The notes beneath the pieces are model-generated. The model did not search any database. It was not told the origin of the DNA and saw nothing but the letters and a program-made list of their open reading frames with translations. The position numbers and the translations under genes were made by a program. A stretch of 5,290 bases of DNA from Lachnospira sp. UBA5912 (lineage in GTDB: Bacteria; Bacillota; Clostridia; Lachnospirales; Lachnospiraceae): assembly GCA_002435585.1 (NCBI GenBank), contig DJDY01000079.1, forward strand, positions 2,418 through 7,707. The letters are read 5' to 3'. Positions 4,757 through 5,290 of this stretch are shown piece by piece (within the stretch, counting starts at the first letter, position 1; each line of letters begins with the position of its first letter).

Positions 4757-5290
4757 TCACAATTTTTTCAAAAACTCAATATCTTCCTTTGTTACCTCTT
4801 TGTCAGAGTATCTTGCTTTTTCATAATTCTTTGTTATTATCCTGCTTTTTTCTTCATCATCTGTTATAAGCTTTTTCGTTATCTCATCAGGCATCATCGC
4901 TGTATCTGGTTTAACCCCGGATAGCTTATTCTTTGTCATATATTTCTTTGACCTGGCATATTTTTTGTAAAGCTTTCTATACTGGATATTGTTCTTATCC
5001 CTTAATTCTTTCTCCTTAGCAGACTTTATTCCGTATTGCTCTTTTTCTGTGTCCTTATTAAGATACTCCACCTCGTCAACATCATCATTAAGTGACCTTT
5101 TAAATCTTCTGGCATACTTAACTATAGCGTATATAATTGCTATCAGCACTCCTATAATAGCTACAAGTGCCACAACTTCCATAAGTGCATTTGCAGCTAC
5201 ATTGTTCTGCACAACATTAAGATCATCTTTAGTACTAATCTCTGATGCCGTAGTTGTTTCTTCTTCATATACCCCTGATGAATCCGGTCC
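4757..5290 (-). CDS. C-terminal part of a single-pass membrane protein, function unknown (5' end cut by window)
   Basis: The frame is open to the window edge, giving 178 codons including the stop, 177 residues visible. A GTG at 5212-5210 could be read as a start, but it has no ribosome binding site and the frame continues upstream without a stop, so I treat the gene as 5'-partial. The first 26 visible residues are rich in Glu, Thr and Ser (EEETTTASEIS), like an extracytoplasmic linker. A hydrophobic segment follows at about visible residues 36-57 (VVALVAIIGVLIAIIYAIV), then KYARRFKR, which places the remaining roughly 115 residues in the cytoplasm. That tail is highly charged and Lys/Glu-rich, with probable coiled-coil or disordered stretches, and ends in DIEFLKKL. 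I do not recognise a family. The missing N-terminal part, possibly a secreted domain, would decide the function. No terminator separates its stop from the leuA promoter. Confidence 0.8.
   Translation of the reverse strand, partial: GPDSSGVYEEETTTASEISTKDDLNVVQNNVAANALMEVVALVAIIGVLIAIIYAIVKYARRFKRSLNDDVDEVEYLNKDTEKEQYGIKSAKEKELRDKNNIQYRKLYKKYARSKKYMTKNKLSGVKPDTAMMPDEITKKLITDDEEKSRIITKNYEKARYSDKEVTKEDIEFLKKL

Noticed and set aside
5210..5212. GTG as start codon of the right-hand protein
   Set aside because: There is no ribosome binding site, and the same frame stays open to the window edge with protein-like composition, so the true start is probably outside.

Overview
The window looks like chromosomal DNA of a low-GC anaerobic Firmicute, most likely Lachnospiraceae (class Clostridia). 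This rests on the A+T-rich composition, strong AGGAG-type ribosome binding sites, a leucine T-box leader in front of leuA, and the style of the proteins. The species assignment is inference. Every gene I support lies on the minus strand, so transcription runs from high to low coordinates.

Layout in the direction of transcription. (1) 5290-4757: the C-terminal part of a membrane-anchored protein of unknown function, cut by the window edge. (2) 4735-4379: a near-consensus sigma-A promoter followed by a complete T-box riboswitch with a CUC (leucine) specifier and an intrinsic terminator. (3) 4378-4154: about 225 nt of structured but unexplained leader. (4) 4153-2492: leuA, a full-length long-type 2-isopropylmalate synthase. 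(5) 2465-2411: a 16-bp inverted repeat acting as the likely leuA terminator. (6) 2397-2257: an A+T-rich upstream region for the next operon, holding a LexA-like dyad and a degenerate 18-bp tandem array whose last unit supplies the maf ribosome binding site. (7) 2256-1624 and 1627-845: maf and a Cof-type HAD phosphatase gene, overlapping by 4 nt. (8) 844-721: a spacer with two small hairpins and a plausible promoter. (9) 720-454: a small acidic protein. (10) 410-1: rlmH, lacking its last 20 or so codons at the window edge.

How the genes fit together: leuA catalyses the first committed step of leucine synthesis, and its leader reads the charging state of tRNA-Leu, a closed and well-understood feedback loop. 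The maf-HAD pair looks like housekeeping hydrolysis (nucleotide house-cleaning plus phosphate-ester hydrolysis) under translational coupling. rlmH modifies 23S rRNA helix 69. I did not find a convincing previously undescribed multi-gene system. The points most worth a second look are non-coding or sub-genic: the covarying variant T-box, the extra structured leader after its terminator, the 18-bp array at the maf start, and a 25-nt palindrome inside an apparent insertion in Maf.
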